Source: Gemmatimonadaceae bacterium | Lineage (GTDB): Bacteria; Gemmatimonadota; Gemmatimonadetes; Gemmatimonadales; Gemmatimonadaceae | DNA: 64,000 nt | Assembly (NCBI GenBank): GCA_036003045.1 | Contig: DASYSS010000022.1 | Coordinates: 213,871 to 277,870, forward strand | Direction of reading: 5' to 3' | In this document: piece by piece, positions 33,558 to 41,701 of the stretch | Position numbering within the stretch: position 1 is the first letter of the stretch | Layout of the letters: each line of letters opens with the position of its first letter | Program-made: the position numbers and the translations under genes | The notes under the pieces: generated by a model | The model's database searches: none | What the model saw: the letters and a program-made list of their open reading frames with translations, nothing else | Told to the model about the DNA's origin: nothing

Positions 33558-34637
33558 TTACGGAGCCGCCGGCGTCAACGTGCCAACCAGGCCGTGAGTC
33601 TCGTCGCTCGGACCCGACGAGAAGTACATGGTCGTCGACCCCGGGAACGGACCGAAAGCCAGACCCCACAGACCGGCGAGCGAGATCGGGTTGCCGTCGG
33701 CGCCGCGCAGGTTGTCGATGAACGCGCCGGTATTCGCATCGTAGGCGCCGATCAAGCCGTCGCCGAAGTTGCCGACGATCAGGTCACCGGCGAAGCGGCT
33801 GAAGCCCGTCGGCGCGATGACCATGGCCCACGGCGAGTTCAACACGCCGTTCGCGATGAGGCGCTTCGAGAGGCTGCCGTCCGGATTGAAGACGTCGATG
33901 AAGCCGTTGCCGACGCCCGCGTCGTCATCCGTGTTCTCCGGCCCCTTCTGCTTCGCGTAGCTCACGTACAACTTGCCGTTGATGGTCGCGATGCCGAACG
34001 GGGCGAAGCCCGCCGCCATGGTCGCGTCCGTGAACGAATTCACGAGCGTGAAGTTCTTGTCGTAGACGTCCACGGCGTTGGCGTGGAAGTTCGTCACGTA
34101 CAGGAAATTCGCGCCGCCGTTCTGGGCCATCGCGATGCCCTTGTACACGGCACCTGTCCCCGATCGGTCCGCGACGATGACGGCGGTGTTGTTCGGCGCC
34201 GAGGGGTTCCAGGCCGAGATCGTCCCGTCCTCGCCCGCGAAGATGAACGCGGCGGCGCCCAGGTTGTTGGGGACGCCGAAGTCGCCGGTGCTGTTGAGGA
34301 TCACACCGGTCGGCACGCCCTGCATGCCGTTCGCGCCCGGGATCGTCACCGTCGTTGGCACTTTCGTTCCATCTCCGTTGTACACCGTGGAGGTGCCGGT
34401 TCCGTTGTTGGCGACCCAGAGCAGACCCGTCGGCCCGAAGGCGATGCCCCACGGATTTACCAGATTCGGATCGATCGTCGTCGCGATGCCCTGGTCGGTG
34501 ACGAGCGAGGCGAGCGTGAACGAGTTGAGCGGCGTGACGACGTTGACGAGGTGGTCGTTGTCGCTGCATGCCGCGAGCGCAACGGCGACTGTCGCCATGG
34601 TAAGTGACCGACCAACGTTGATCGAGCGTGGTTGCAT
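33558..34637 (-). CDS. TIGR03118 family beta-propeller lipoprotein
   Basis: The ATG at 34637 follows AGGAG at 9 bases distance and gives 359 residues. The signal peptide ends in a lipobox LAAC (Cys about 23), so it is a lipoprotein. The rest matches the TIGR03118 family: repeated propeller blades with VNPWGIAFGPTGLLWVANNGTGTSTVY, PFGIATINGKLYVSYAKQ and FAGDLIVGNFGDGLIGAYD. Related proteins are secreted and of unknown role. The upstream open frame lacks a signal and is discarded. Divergent from the M23 lipoprotein with a 199-bp shared promoter region. Confidence 0.9.
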   Translation of the reverse strand: MQPRSINVGRSLTMATVAVALAACSDNDHLVNVVTPLNSFTLASLVTDQGIATTIDPNLVNPWGIAFGPTGLLWVANNGTGTSTVYNGDGTKVPTTVTIPGANGMQGVPTGVILNSTGDFGVPNNLGAAAFIFAGEDGTISAWNPSAPNNTAVIVADRSGTGAVYKGIAMAQNGGANFLYVTNFHANAVDVYDKNFTLVNSFTDATMAAGFAPFGIATINGKLYVSYAKQKGPENTDDDAGVGNGFIDVFNPDGSLSKRLIANGVLNSPWAMVIAPTGFSRFAGDLIVGNFGDGLIGAYDANTGAFIDNLRGADGNPISLAGLWGLAFGPFPGSTTMYFSSGPSDETHGLVGTLTPAAP

Positions 34638-34836
34638 GTTCTTCGTCTCCTGGATGCGGCGTCCGGTTGCCACGGCGCGCACTGCTGGACGACGCGCCGA
34701 CTGGGCCGCCCAACGCGAGGCGCGTTCCAATGCCAACGCCTCGCGCGAATCTTCCGCACGGGATCGGTCATGGGCCGTTGGGCCATCGCGCGCCACCGAC
34801 GGCGCGCAACGTGCGCGCGGCCGAATCGTCAACTCG

Positions 34837-35556
34837 ATGATGCGCCCGCACTTCATCCCCGCCGCCTTCGGTATCGCGCTCGCCTTTTCGGCGTGCACGC
34901 GCCCGGCGTTGTACTATCCAGATCCCGTTCCGGTCGCGGTCCCCGATACGTCTCGCGCGACGAAGAGCGCCGCGACGCCGCGCGCCGGCCGGAATACGAT
35001 TCCGGTCGAATTTCCGGACGTGACGGTCGCCGTGACGGGAGGAAGCGCGACCACGAGCGACGCCGCCTATCTGATCAGCCGGCGCCTGCTGGTCCCCGTG
35101 GCGGGCGCCGACATGTCGAAAGTCGAAGACTCATTCTTTGAACCGCGCGACGGAGGCCGAACTCATCGCGCGATCGACATCCTCGCCCCTCGCGGTACCC
35201 CGATTCTCTCCGCCGACGACGGCAAAATCATCCGGATGACGACGAGCGAGCTCGGCGGCATTTCCATGTACACGATCGATCCCACCGCCAGCCTCGTGTA
35301 CTACTACGCTCATATGGAACGCTACAACGACGCGATGTCGCCCGGCCGCGAGATCGCAAAGGGCGACACGCTCGGCTTCGTCGGCACCACCGGCAACGCT
35401 CCCAAGGACACGCCGCACCTCCATTTCCAGGTCATGCGCTGGCCCGCCGACAACCGGTACTGGGACGGCGAGGCGATCGACCCGTTCGAAGCGCTGGGCG
35501 GTATGCGGCACGATCGGGCGCATCACACGGGTGGTGGTAGACCGGTAGGCCGGTAG
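34837..35556 (+). CDS. M23 metallopeptidase lipoprotein
   Basis: Two adjacent ATGs at 34837 and 34840; the product of 239 residues begins MMRPHFIPAAFG with lipobox FSAC (Cys20). After a Pro-rich linker the M23/LytM domain spans about 85-225 with zinc ligands His110 and Asp114 (HRAID) and His196 in HLHF (His194/196), plus YYAHM. All catalytic residues are present, so it may cut peptidoglycan cross-links or act on peptides in the periplasm. The last 10 residues (TGGGRPVGR) and stop codon are encoded by the GGTAGACCGG repeat at 35529-35561. Confidence 0.92.
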   Translation: MMRPHFIPAAFGIALAFSACTRPALYYPDPVPVAVPDTSRATKSAATPRAGRNTIPVEFPDVTVAVTGGSATTSDAAYLISRRLLVPVAGADMSKVEDSFFEPRDGGRTHRAIDILAPRGTPILSADDGKIIRMTTSELGGISMYTIDPTASLVYYYAHMERYNDAMSPGREIAKGDTLGFVGTTGNAPKDTPHLHFQVMRWPADNRYWDGEAIDPFEALGGMRHDRAHHTGGGRPVGR

Positions 35557-35561
35557 ACCGG
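35529..35561. repeat. GGTAGACCGGTAGGCC repeat at the M23 gene end
   Basis: Copies of GGTAGACC/GGTAGGCC end the M23 gene and include its TAG stop. A variant of the GGTGGACCGG family. Confidence 0.75.
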
Positions 35562-35689
35562 AAACAGCGGGATTCGCTGACGGCGATCTCACCTACGCCG
35601 GCGCTTCTACGTCAGCCGTCGTATTTGTGCGCGCGGCACGCGCTCACACCTTCGAGTCGGTACCGGTTTACCGCAACTCGGAGCTTCTC

Positions 35690-36301
35690 GTGCATCGATT
35701 CCTCAAACTCATCCCGCTTTCATTCCTCGCCGGCTGCGCACAGGGCTGCGCGATCGGAAAGGCGCTCTACATCGCCGTCGTCCACAACTCCGGCGCGCCT
35801 CCCCGTGCTGAGCGCGACCGCATCGACGAGCGTGAGCGCACGATGCTCGACAGTCTTTCGCGCGCGCGCATCGTGGTGCTGCCCGTGACCATCCTCGGCC
35901 GCGAGCGACATTCCGATGCGACGGCCGCGCGCCGACTGGCCGAGTTGCTCAACGCGCACGGTGTCCACGCCACCGCGTCACCGACGCCGGTCGTTCTTCC
36001 ATATCAGCCGCAACCGAACGAGGCGCTCACCCTCTGGACTCGCTTCAGAGCGCTCGGCGACTCCCTTCGCGTGCATCCTGCCGGCGATGCCGACTACGTG
36101 TTGGCCGTCGACGTGATGGGCGCGCCCGAGCGCGGTTCGATCGGCGCGGTGCATGCCATGTCCGTCACGGCGAACGGCGAGCTCGCATATCGCGCCGTGT
36201 GGAACTCCAAGCAGGCCTACTATCAGGAAATGAAGCCGACGTCGATCGACGACGCTCTGAGAATGGTCGCGGTCGACTTGGCGCGGCGCTCGACCAAGTA
36301 G
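35690..36301 (+). CDS. Small exported lipoprotein of unknown function
   Basis: The GTG at 35690 has CGGAG 7-8 bases upstream and yields 203 residues starting MHRFLKLIPLSFLAGCAQG, a clear lipoprotein signal with Cys17. An in-frame start 63 bp upstream would bury the signal. The mature domain (about 45-200) has an alternating beta/alpha pattern (RIVVLPVTILGRERHSDATAARRLAELLNAHGV, YVLAVDVMGAPE) like a periplasmic nucleotide-free Rossmann or TolB-N type fold. No catalytic motif. It ends 12 bp before yhbY and may share its transcript. Confidence 0.75.
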   Translation: MHRFLKLIPLSFLAGCAQGCAIGKALYIAVVHNSGAPPRAERDRIDERERTMLDSLSRARIVVLPVTILGRERHSDATAARRLAELLNAHGVHATASPTPVVLPYQPQPNEALTLWTRFRALGDSLRVHPAGDADYVLAVDVMGAPERGSIGAVHAMSVTANGELAYRAVWNSKQAYYQEMKPTSIDDALRMVAVDLARRSTK

Positions 36302-36313
36302 ATATGTTGTGTC

Positions 36314-36619
36314 ATGCCGCTGTCATCCAAGGAGCGCGCAGCACTGCGCGGCGAGGCCCATCATCTCTCGGCGAGTGTCCACGTCGGTCAGCAGGGTCTC
36401 ACCGACACGCTGCGCCGGAGCCTCGACGACGATCTCCGCACGCACGAGTTGGTGAAAATCCAGTTCGGCAAGAACGCCGATATCGACGTCAAGGACGCCG
36501 CCAACTCACTCGCGTCGGCGATGCAGGCCGACGTCGTCCAAATCATCGGCCGAACCGCGACTCTGTATCGCGAGAATCCGGAGCTGCCCAAGAAAGAACG
36601 GAAGCCCTGGCAGAAGTAG
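36314..36619 (+). CDS. yhbY: YhbY/CRM-domain RNA-binding protein
   Basis: A 101-residue single CRM (CRS1-YhbY) domain protein: MPLSSKERAALRGEAHHLSASVHVGQQGLT, then LIKIQFG-type strand (LVKIQFGKNAD) and IGRTATLYR near the end, with a basic tail KKERKPWQK. The family's GxxG loop is replaced by VGQQG, as in many YhbY proteins. It associates with pre-50S ribosomal particles. Length is normal. Confidence 0.94.
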   Translation: MPLSSKERAALRGEAHHLSASVHVGQQGLTDTLRRSLDDDLRTHELVKIQFGKNADIDVKDAANSLASAMQADVVQIIGRTATLYRENPELPKKERKPWQK

Positions 36620-36633
36620 GTGGACGGGTGGAC
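36618..36633. repeat. GGTGGACGG repeat, left arm
   Basis: AGGTGGACGGGTGGAC directly follows (and overlaps) the yhbY stop. It is the exact reverse complement of 36706-36721, so the 104 bp between the convergent yhbY and molybdenum hydroxylase genes can fold as one large stem-loop with a 72-nt loop. Confidence 0.85.
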
Positions 36634-36691
36634 CGGTGGTTGGGAAGCGGATTCCTGATCACTGAGTTCAGACGCCTCGATCCGCGGCAGT

Positions 36692-38989
36692 TCAGCCGTC
36701 CACCCGTCCACCCGTCCACCTGTCCAGCACCCTCCACGGCGTCAGCGGCAGCTCGTTGATCTCGACGCCGAGGGCATCGGCCACCGCGTTCGCGATCGCC
36801 GGCGCCACGGGAATGATCGGCGGCTCGGCCACGCCTTTCGCTCCGGTGTGATTCGCCACCACGTCCGCCCGATCGATGAAGAACGCATCGATCGACGGTA
36901 CGTCGCCGATCGTCGGAATCTTGTAGTCGTGCATCGTCGGGTTGAGCGACACGCCGAGCGCCGCATCGACGACGCGCTCCTCGAACAGCGCGTATCCGAT
37001 TCCTTGAATGATGCCGCCCTCGAGCTGTCCTTCAGCGAGCGTCGGATTGATGATCCTCCCCGAGTCGTGCGCGGCGACGATCCGCAGCACGCGCACGCGC
37101 CCCGTCTCGATGTCCACCTCGACTTCGGCGAAGTGCGCGCCGAACGCCGACATCGCGGTCTTGTCGGGATTCGGCCCGCGGCTTCCCTGTCCGATGATCA
37201 TCACGTCGCCGAGCCGGCCGCAGACGTCCTTGAACATCATGCAACGGTTGGTTGTCGTGTCGCGCAGCTCGCTGTCGCGCGCTTCGATGTCTTCGACGCT
37301 GCACCCGAGCAACTCGGCGGCCGCCTCGAAGAGCGAGTCGCGCGCCTCGAGCGCCGCGACGCGCACCGCGGGACCCACCGACGCCGTCGTGATCGATCCC
37401 CACGAATTCGACGCGAACGGCAACCGCTCCGTGTCGCCGAGAATCGTGCGAACGTCTTCCAGTCGCGCGCCGAGAACTTCGGCGGCGATTTGCGAGAAGA
37501 CGGTTCGCGCGCCGGTGCCGAGGTCCTGCGCACCCGTGAGAACCTCGATCGTGCCGTCGCGGTTGATGCGGACGCTGGCGTAGGCCGGAGGTCCCCCGCC
37601 GGCATTCCACGTGAGCGACGCCATCCCCACGCCGCGCTTCAGGCGATCCTTGCTCGGGCCTCGCGCGCGAGCGCGATCCCATCCGAACCGCTCCGCGCCG
37701 AGCGCATAGCACTCGTCGAGGTGTTTGGCCGAATAGGGGCGCTGTTTTTCTTGATCGTCGTTCGCGTAGTTGTGCCGGCGAAGCTCGAGCGGGTCGAGCT
37801 TCAGCTCGCGCGCGAGCGAGTCCATCGCGCACTCCATCGCGTACGAGCCTTCGACGTGTCCCGGTGCGCGGAACGACGCGCGCGGCCCGGTGTGCGTGTA
37901 CACGAAGTTCTCGGTCGTTCGCACGTTCGCGCAGCGGTACATCTCGTGATAGATCCGTCCCGGGCCTTCCGGATAGCCGCCCGCTCCCATGCCAATCGTC
38001 GCGTCGAGCACGATGGCGGTGAGCGTGCCGTCGCGTTTGGCGCCGAGGGTGACGTGTTGCGTGGTGGAGGGGCGGTTGCCCGCGTCGGTCTGCTCGCCCT
38101 CGCGGTCGTAGACGCAACGCACCGGGCGCCCGCTCTGTTTCGACAGCGCGCACGCGACGTACGCCGCCATCGACGCGCCGTTCTTCGCGCCGAACCCACC
38201 GCCCATGTAGTTCTTGATGACGCGAACGTTGGTGAGCGGCAGGTCGAACGCGTCGGCGAGATCACGTCGAGTGTTGAAGATCCCTTGCGTCGATTCGTAG
38301 ACGGTGACGCGCCCCGCCGACCAATCGGCGACGGCGCCGTGCGGCTCGAGCGCGGTGTGCAACGCGACCGGCGTTCGGTATTCGCGCGTGATCGTGACGT
38401 CGGCGTCGCGAAGTCCCGCATCGACGTCGCCGCGCGCGGTGACGTCCGGCGAATGGCGCGTGAGGTTGCCGGACTTGCGGACGAGCGGCGCATTCCGCGC
38501 GAGCGCGGTGACCGTGTCTACCGCGTGCGGCGCTTCAAGGATGTCGAGGCGTATGCGGTCAACGGCTTGGCGCGCGATCTCGAGGGAGTCGGCGCACACG
38601 GCGGCGAGCGGCTGGCCCGCGTAATGGACTTCCCGATCGAACAGCCGAATGCCGTCGAGCTTCGTGTTCGGCATGTCGTCGTGCTCGATCGTGCCGCGCA
38701 CGCCGGCGATGGCGCGGGCCGGCCCAAGGTCGAGCGACACCACGCGTCCGTTCGCGACCGGTGAGCGAAGAATCGCGGCGTAGAGCATCCCCGGCAGCTC
38801 GACGTCGGCCGTGTAGCGCGCGGCGCCGGTGACTTTTTCCAGTGCGTCGGCACGCGGTGCGCGTTGGCCGACGACGGTGAGGTTCGCGTCCTCGCCCCAG
38901 GGCTCGGGGTTGCGCGACGGGAGCTCGACGATCTTCGTCTCTTCACGTCCCTCGATCTCGACCTTCGTCGTGACGAAGCGCTTAGCCAT
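36692..38989 (-). CDS. Xanthine-dehydrogenase-family molybdopterin subunit
   Basis: A 765-residue large subunit of a molybdenum hydroxylase. The first aldehyde-oxidase domain (about 45-160, VTGAARYTADVELPGMLYAAILRSP) is followed by the molybdenum-binding domains with GGGFGAKN and, near the C-terminus, GAKGVAEPP, whose Glu is the catalytic base of the family. Substrate is not predictable. The small Fe-S subunit overlaps its start by 8 bases; a FAD subunit is missing. The last nine or so residues (WTGGRVDG) are encoded by the GGTGGACGG repeat, an apparent repeat-driven C-terminal change. Confidence 0.92.
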   Translation of the reverse strand: MAKRFVTTKVEIEGREETKIVELPSRNPEPWGEDANLTVVGQRAPRADALEKVTGAARYTADVELPGMLYAAILRSPVANGRVVSLDLGPARAIAGVRGTIEHDDMPNTKLDGIRLFDREVHYAGQPLAAVCADSLEIARQAVDRIRLDILEAPHAVDTVTALARNAPLVRKSGNLTRHSPDVTARGDVDAGLRDADVTITREYRTPVALHTALEPHGAVADWSAGRVTVYESTQGIFNTRRDLADAFDLPLTNVRVIKNYMGGGFGAKNGASMAAYVACALSKQSGRPVRCVYDREGEQTDAGNRPSTTQHVTLGAKRDGTLTAIVLDATIGMGAGGYPEGPGRIYHEMYRCANVRTTENFVYTHTGPRASFRAPGHVEGSYAMECAMDSLARELKLDPLELRRHNYANDDQEKQRPYSAKHLDECYALGAERFGWDRARARGPSKDRLKRGVGMASLTWNAGGGPPAYASVRINRDGTIEVLTGAQDLGTGARTVFSQIAAEVLGARLEDVRTILGDTERLPFASNSWGSITTASVGPAVRVAALEARDSLFEAAAELLGCSVEDIEARDSELRDTTTNRCMMFKDVCGRLGDVMIIGQGSRGPNPDKTAMSAFGAHFAEVEVDIETGRVRVLRIVAAHDSGRIINPTLAEGQLEGGIIQGIGYALFEERVVDAALGVSLNPTMHDYKIPTIGDVPSIDAFFIDRADVVANHTGAKGVAEPPIIPVAPAIANAVADALGVEINELPLTPWRVLDRWTGGRVDG
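36697..36725. repeat. GGTGGACGG repeat, right arm, coding
   Basis: Three to four degenerate copies of GTCCACCC form the end of the molybdenum hydroxylase gene; 36706-36721 pairs perfectly with 36618-36633. Confidence 0.85.
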
Positions 38990-39458
38990 TCGCCGGCTCC
39001 CCGTCGCGCACTCCCTCCGCCGCGGCGAGGACCGCGCGGACGATCTTGGGGTACGTACCGCAGCGGCAGAGATTTCCGCTCATGCCTTGGCGTACGTCGG
39101 CCTCGGTTGGATTGGCGTTTTCGGCGAGCAACGCGACCGCCGCCATGATCTGTCCCGGCGTGCAGAAGCCGCATTGCAGCGCGTCGTGCTCGATGAAGGC
39201 GGCTTGCACGCGGTTCAGCGTGTCGGCCTTCGCGAGCCCTTCGACCGTCGTGATCTCGTGATCCGCGCACGCCGCGGTGAGTGTCAGACATGAATAGACG
39301 GAAACGCCGTCGACCAATACCGTGCACGCGCCGCACTCGCCGCGGCCACACACGAGCTTCGTGCCCGTGAGATCCAAGCGGTCGCGCACGGTCGTCAGCA
39401 ACGTCTCGTGCCCCGGCGCCGCGACCTCGTGTTCCGCTCCGTTGACGATCACACGCAT
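38982..39458 (-). CDS. [2Fe-2S] subunit of molybdenum hydroxylase
   Basis: A 158-residue two-cluster protein. The plant-ferredoxin-type cluster is held by Cys37, Cys42, Cys45 and Cys57 (CGRGECGACTV...C) and the proximal cluster by Cys96, Cys99, Cys131 and Cys133 (CGFC and CRC). It passes electrons from the molybdenum site of the large subunit, whose gene overlaps its end by 8 bases. With no FAD subunit nearby, the outside acceptor could be another protein, for example the divergently encoded ferredoxin. Confidence 0.94.
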   Translation of the reverse strand: MRVIVNGAEHEVAAPGHETLLTTVRDRLDLTGTKLVCGRGECGACTVLVDGVSVYSCLTLTAACADHEITTVEGLAKADTLNRVQAAFIEHDALQCGFCTPGQIMAAVALLAENANPTEADVRQGMSGNLCRCGTYPKIVRAVLAAAEGVRDGEPANG

Positions 39459-39511
39459 GGGGCTAACTTAGGCCGTACAAGCCCCCACCGCAGGACCACT
39501 CGAGGCAGCTA

Positions 39512-39775
39512 ATGCCCTACGTCATCACCGAAGCTTGCATCAACGTCAAGGATCGCGCGTGTGTCGACGTGTGTCCCGTCGACTGCATTTATGAAGGCGC
39601 AGACCAGTTGTTCATCCACCCCGACGAATGCATCGATTGCGGCGCGTGCGAGCCTGAGTGCCCCGTGACCGCGATTTTTCCTGAAGAGGACGTGCCCGCG
39701 AACATGAAGCAGTACGTCCAGATCAACCGGGACATCTTCAAGGGCCCCACGCCGCCGGGGAAGCCCCAGAAGTAA
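39512..39775 (+). CDS. 7Fe/8Fe ferredoxin (FdxA type)
   Basis: An 87-residue ferredoxin. Cys9, Cys17, Cys21P and Cys25 give the first site, with the C-x7-C-x3-CP spacing of FdxA-type [3Fe-4S]-binding proteins, and Cys40, Cys43, Cys46 and Cys50 (CIDCGACEPECP) bind [4Fe-4S]. The sequence YVITEACINV...VCPVDCIYEG is close to mycobacterial/streptomycete FdxA. Starts 53 bp from the divergent molybdenum hydroxylase operon, so they may share control. Confidence 0.94.
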   Translation: MPYVITEACINVKDRACVDVCPVDCIYEGADQLFIHPDECIDCGACEPECPVTAIFPEEDVPANMKQYVQINRDIFKGPTPPGKPQK

Positions 39776-39778
39776 ACA

Positions 39779-39846
39779 CCAGCCGCGAGCCACAGCTCAC
39801 AGCATCAGCTGACAGCTACTGCTCGCCGCTGCTGCTCAGGGCTGTT
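39779..39846. repeat. CAGCTG/AGC degenerate repeat
   Basis: The gap between ferredoxin and the convergent methyltransferase-like gene consists of overlapping variants of CAGCTCACAGC, CAGCTGACAGC and GCTGCTGCTCAGC. A similar stretch occurs at 48388-48440. It has many small self-complementary CAGCTG cores and may serve as a terminator. Confidence 0.7.
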
Positions 39847-39855
39847 CGTCGAGCC

Positions 39856-40491
39856 TCATCTCGACAACCACCACTGCTTGGCAGCGAATACGGCCACGAG
39901 CGCGAGATACTGAAGGAAGGTGCTCGTCTCGCTCGTGAGCGCTTCCTTCCAGTCGTGCGGTCCCGGCTCGCTTTGCTTCGGCGTCGCGGGGATCCAGCGC
40001 GGCGTCGTTCGTTTATACGCGAGATACTCGGGCCCGAAGATCGACTCCAGTACGCCCTCCTCGTACGCGACGATGAAGTAGTACTCGATGGCGAAGACGA
40101 CGATCGCCAGCGGCACGAGCCACGGCACGCCCGAGATGAGCACGAAGCCCATCCAGATCAGAAAGTTTCCGACGTAGAGCGGGTTCCGCACCCAGCGAAA
40201 AATTCCGTAGGTCACGAGACGCTGCACGTCGCGCGAACGGCGGCGGGTCACCGTGCCAGCGGCGGCGACGCCCGAGAGCCGAATCAGCTCACCGGGAATG
40301 ATCAGCGCGAATCCGAGCAGCCAGCTCGTCGACGTCGGATGCGCGGGCACGAGGAGCGCCAGCAACAAGAAGGGAACGGGCAGCCAGCTGCGCGAGCGAA
40401 ACAGCAACGCGCCGATGCGCGCGCTCGCGCGCTGCTCCGCGGCGGACCGCGAGGAAGCCGTCTTCGGTGACTCGGAGGGGGAAGTCGACAT
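39856..40491 (-). CDS. Isoprenylcysteine-carboxyl-methyltransferase-like membrane protein
   Basis: The ATG at 40491 overlaps the upstream hydrolase stop (TGATG) and gives 211 residues. Four or five membrane helices at about 30-50, 52-75, 110-135, 190-208 surround the ICMT/PEMT motif TYGIFRWVRNPLYVGNFLIWMG, which binds S-adenosylmethionine, and the later ERxxxxxFGxEYxxYxxxTPRWIP-type signature (EYLAYKRTTPRWIP). These bacterial proteins methylate unknown small or lipid substrates. Coupled to the alpha/beta hydrolase and thioesterase genes. Confidence 0.85.
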   Translation of the reverse strand: MSTSPSESPKTASSRSAAEQRASARIGALLFRSRSWLPVPFLLLALLVPAHPTSTSWLLGFALIIPGELIRLSGVAAAGTVTRRRSRDVQRLVTYGIFRWVRNPLYVGNFLIWMGFVLISGVPWLVPLAIVVFAIEYYFIVAYEEGVLESIFGPEYLAYKRTTPRWIPATPKQSEPGPHDWKEALTSETSTFLQYLALVAVFAAKQWWLSR

Positions 40492-41285
40492 CAGTTGTAC
40501 AAGAGCCCGGCGAGAAACTCGCTCACCACGGTGTTGAATGCCGCGGGGCGTTCGAGGTTGGAGAGATGGCCGGCCTGTTGCAGCACCTCGAGCCGGCTGC
40601 CGGGGATCGCGGCGTGCAGCGCGCGCGATTCGTCGGGAGGCGTCGCGACGTCCTCGTCGCCCACGACGATCAGCGTCGGCACGTCGATCGTGGCAAGGGT
40701 TGGTCCCGAGTCCGGCCGCTCGATCATCGCTTCCAGCCCGCCGATGATTCCGTCGGCGGACGACTGGGCGATCATGCGATGCACGGCATCGTAGATGTCG
40801 GGCCGCTTGTCGCGCGACGTCTTGCCGACGAGCGACGCGATTTGCGCGTTGGCGACCGCCGCGCTGCCTTGCGATTCCGCCATCTCGATCAGCGTTCGCC
40901 GCCGCTCGATCTGCGCGACCGTATCGGGGCCCGATCGCGTGTCGGCCAGTACGAGCGCGCGAATGCGGCGGCGATGGCGACGCCACAAAGCGAACGCGAC
41001 ATACCCGCCGATCGACAGCCCGACGACTACCGCGCGCTCGATGCGCAACGTGTCGAGCACGCCGGCGACGTCATCGGCGAAGCGGTCCATCGAATACGGC
41101 GGCGTCGGCGCCGATTCGCCCGCGCCGCGCATGTCGATCGCAATGCAGCGACACTCGGCGACGAGCGCGCTCACCTGCGGATCCCACATCGTTCGGTTGA
41201 GCGGAAACGCGTGCAGAAAGACGACCGGATATCCCGACCCGACGTCGTCGAACGCGATGCTCGCGTCGTCGACGAGCGCGATCAC
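40491..41285 (-). CDS. Alpha/beta hydrolase
   Basis: The GTG at 41285 overlaps the thioesterase stop (GTGA) and gives 264 residues. Typical alpha/beta hydrolase: oxyanion segment VVFLHAFPLNRTMW, DMRGAGES, nucleophile Ser91 in GLSIGG, acid in VVGDEDVATPP and catalytic His in AGHLSNLERP. No signal peptide. Similar to 3-oxoadipate enol-lactonase/esterase proteins, but the specificity is not predictable. The operon PLP enzyme - thioesterase - hydrolase - methyltransferase uses overlapping starts throughout. Confidence 0.9.
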   Translation of the reverse strand: MIALVDDASIAFDDVGSGYPVVFLHAFPLNRTMWDPQVSALVAECRCIAIDMRGAGESAPTPPYSMDRFADDVAGVLDTLRIERAVVVGLSIGGYVAFALWRRHRRRIRALVLADTRSGPDTVAQIERRRTLIEMAESQGSAAVANAQIASLVGKTSRDKRPDIYDAVHRMIAQSSADGIIGGLEAMIERPDSGPTLATIDVPTLIVVGDEDVATPPDESRALHAAIPGSRLEVLQQAGHLSNLERPAAFNTVVSEFLAGLLYN

Positions 41286-41701
41286 TCCGGCTCCGGCCAC
41301 GCGGGCAGCCATCGCCGCCACTCGTCCGGAACCGGCACAGGCTCGCCCTGCTGGTTGATCGCCACGAAGACGATCGACGCGTCGGCCACGAGCACGTCGC
41401 TGCCGAGCTTTCGCGCTTCCTGTTTGATGATGAAGCTCGTGCGCTTGATCGCCAGCAGGCCGGACCGAATCACGAGGTCCTCGCCCGGAAGCGTCTGCGC
41501 CAGGTACCCGATGTCCACGTGGCGCACGACCGAATAGACCGGCTGCCGTGCCCAGTTGCGAATGTCCACCTGCGGCTCGAGCAAGGCCCAACGCGCGCGC
41601 TCGAGAAAGTTGAGCATCGACGCGTGGTTCAGATGCCCGAGCATGTCGCAATCGGTCGGGTAGATGTGGAACGTCAGTTCAGGAAGATCGTTCGCGGTCA
41701 T
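41282..41701 (-). CDS. 4HBT-family acyl-CoA thioesterase
   Basis: A 139-residue hotdog-fold protein: TDCDMLGHLNHASMLNFLERARWALL is the 4-hydroxybenzoyl-CoA thioesterase signature with the catalytic Asp (DMLGHLNH) and the long central helix, followed by beta strands (VVRHVDIGYLAQTL, VADASIVFVAIN). It should cleave thioesters of acyl-CoA or acyl carrier protein. It overlaps the PLP enzyme gene by 23 bases. Confidence 0.9.
   Translation of the reverse strand: MTANDLPELTFHIYPTDCDMLGHLNHASMLNFLERARWALLEPQVDIRNWARQPVYSVVRHVDIGYLAQTLPGEDLVIRSGLLAIKRTSFIIKQEARKLGSDVLVADASIVFVAINQQGEPVPVPDEWRRWLPAWPEPE

Noticed and set aside
34638..34836. Extended starts of the TIGR03118 and M23 genes in their shared gap
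   Set aside because: Signal peptides with lipoboxes start at 34637 and 34837; longer forms would bury them.
36848..38764. 638-residue plus-strand frame
   Set aside because: Antisense of the molybdenum hydroxylase, composed mainly of Arg/Val/Asp with no domain pattern.
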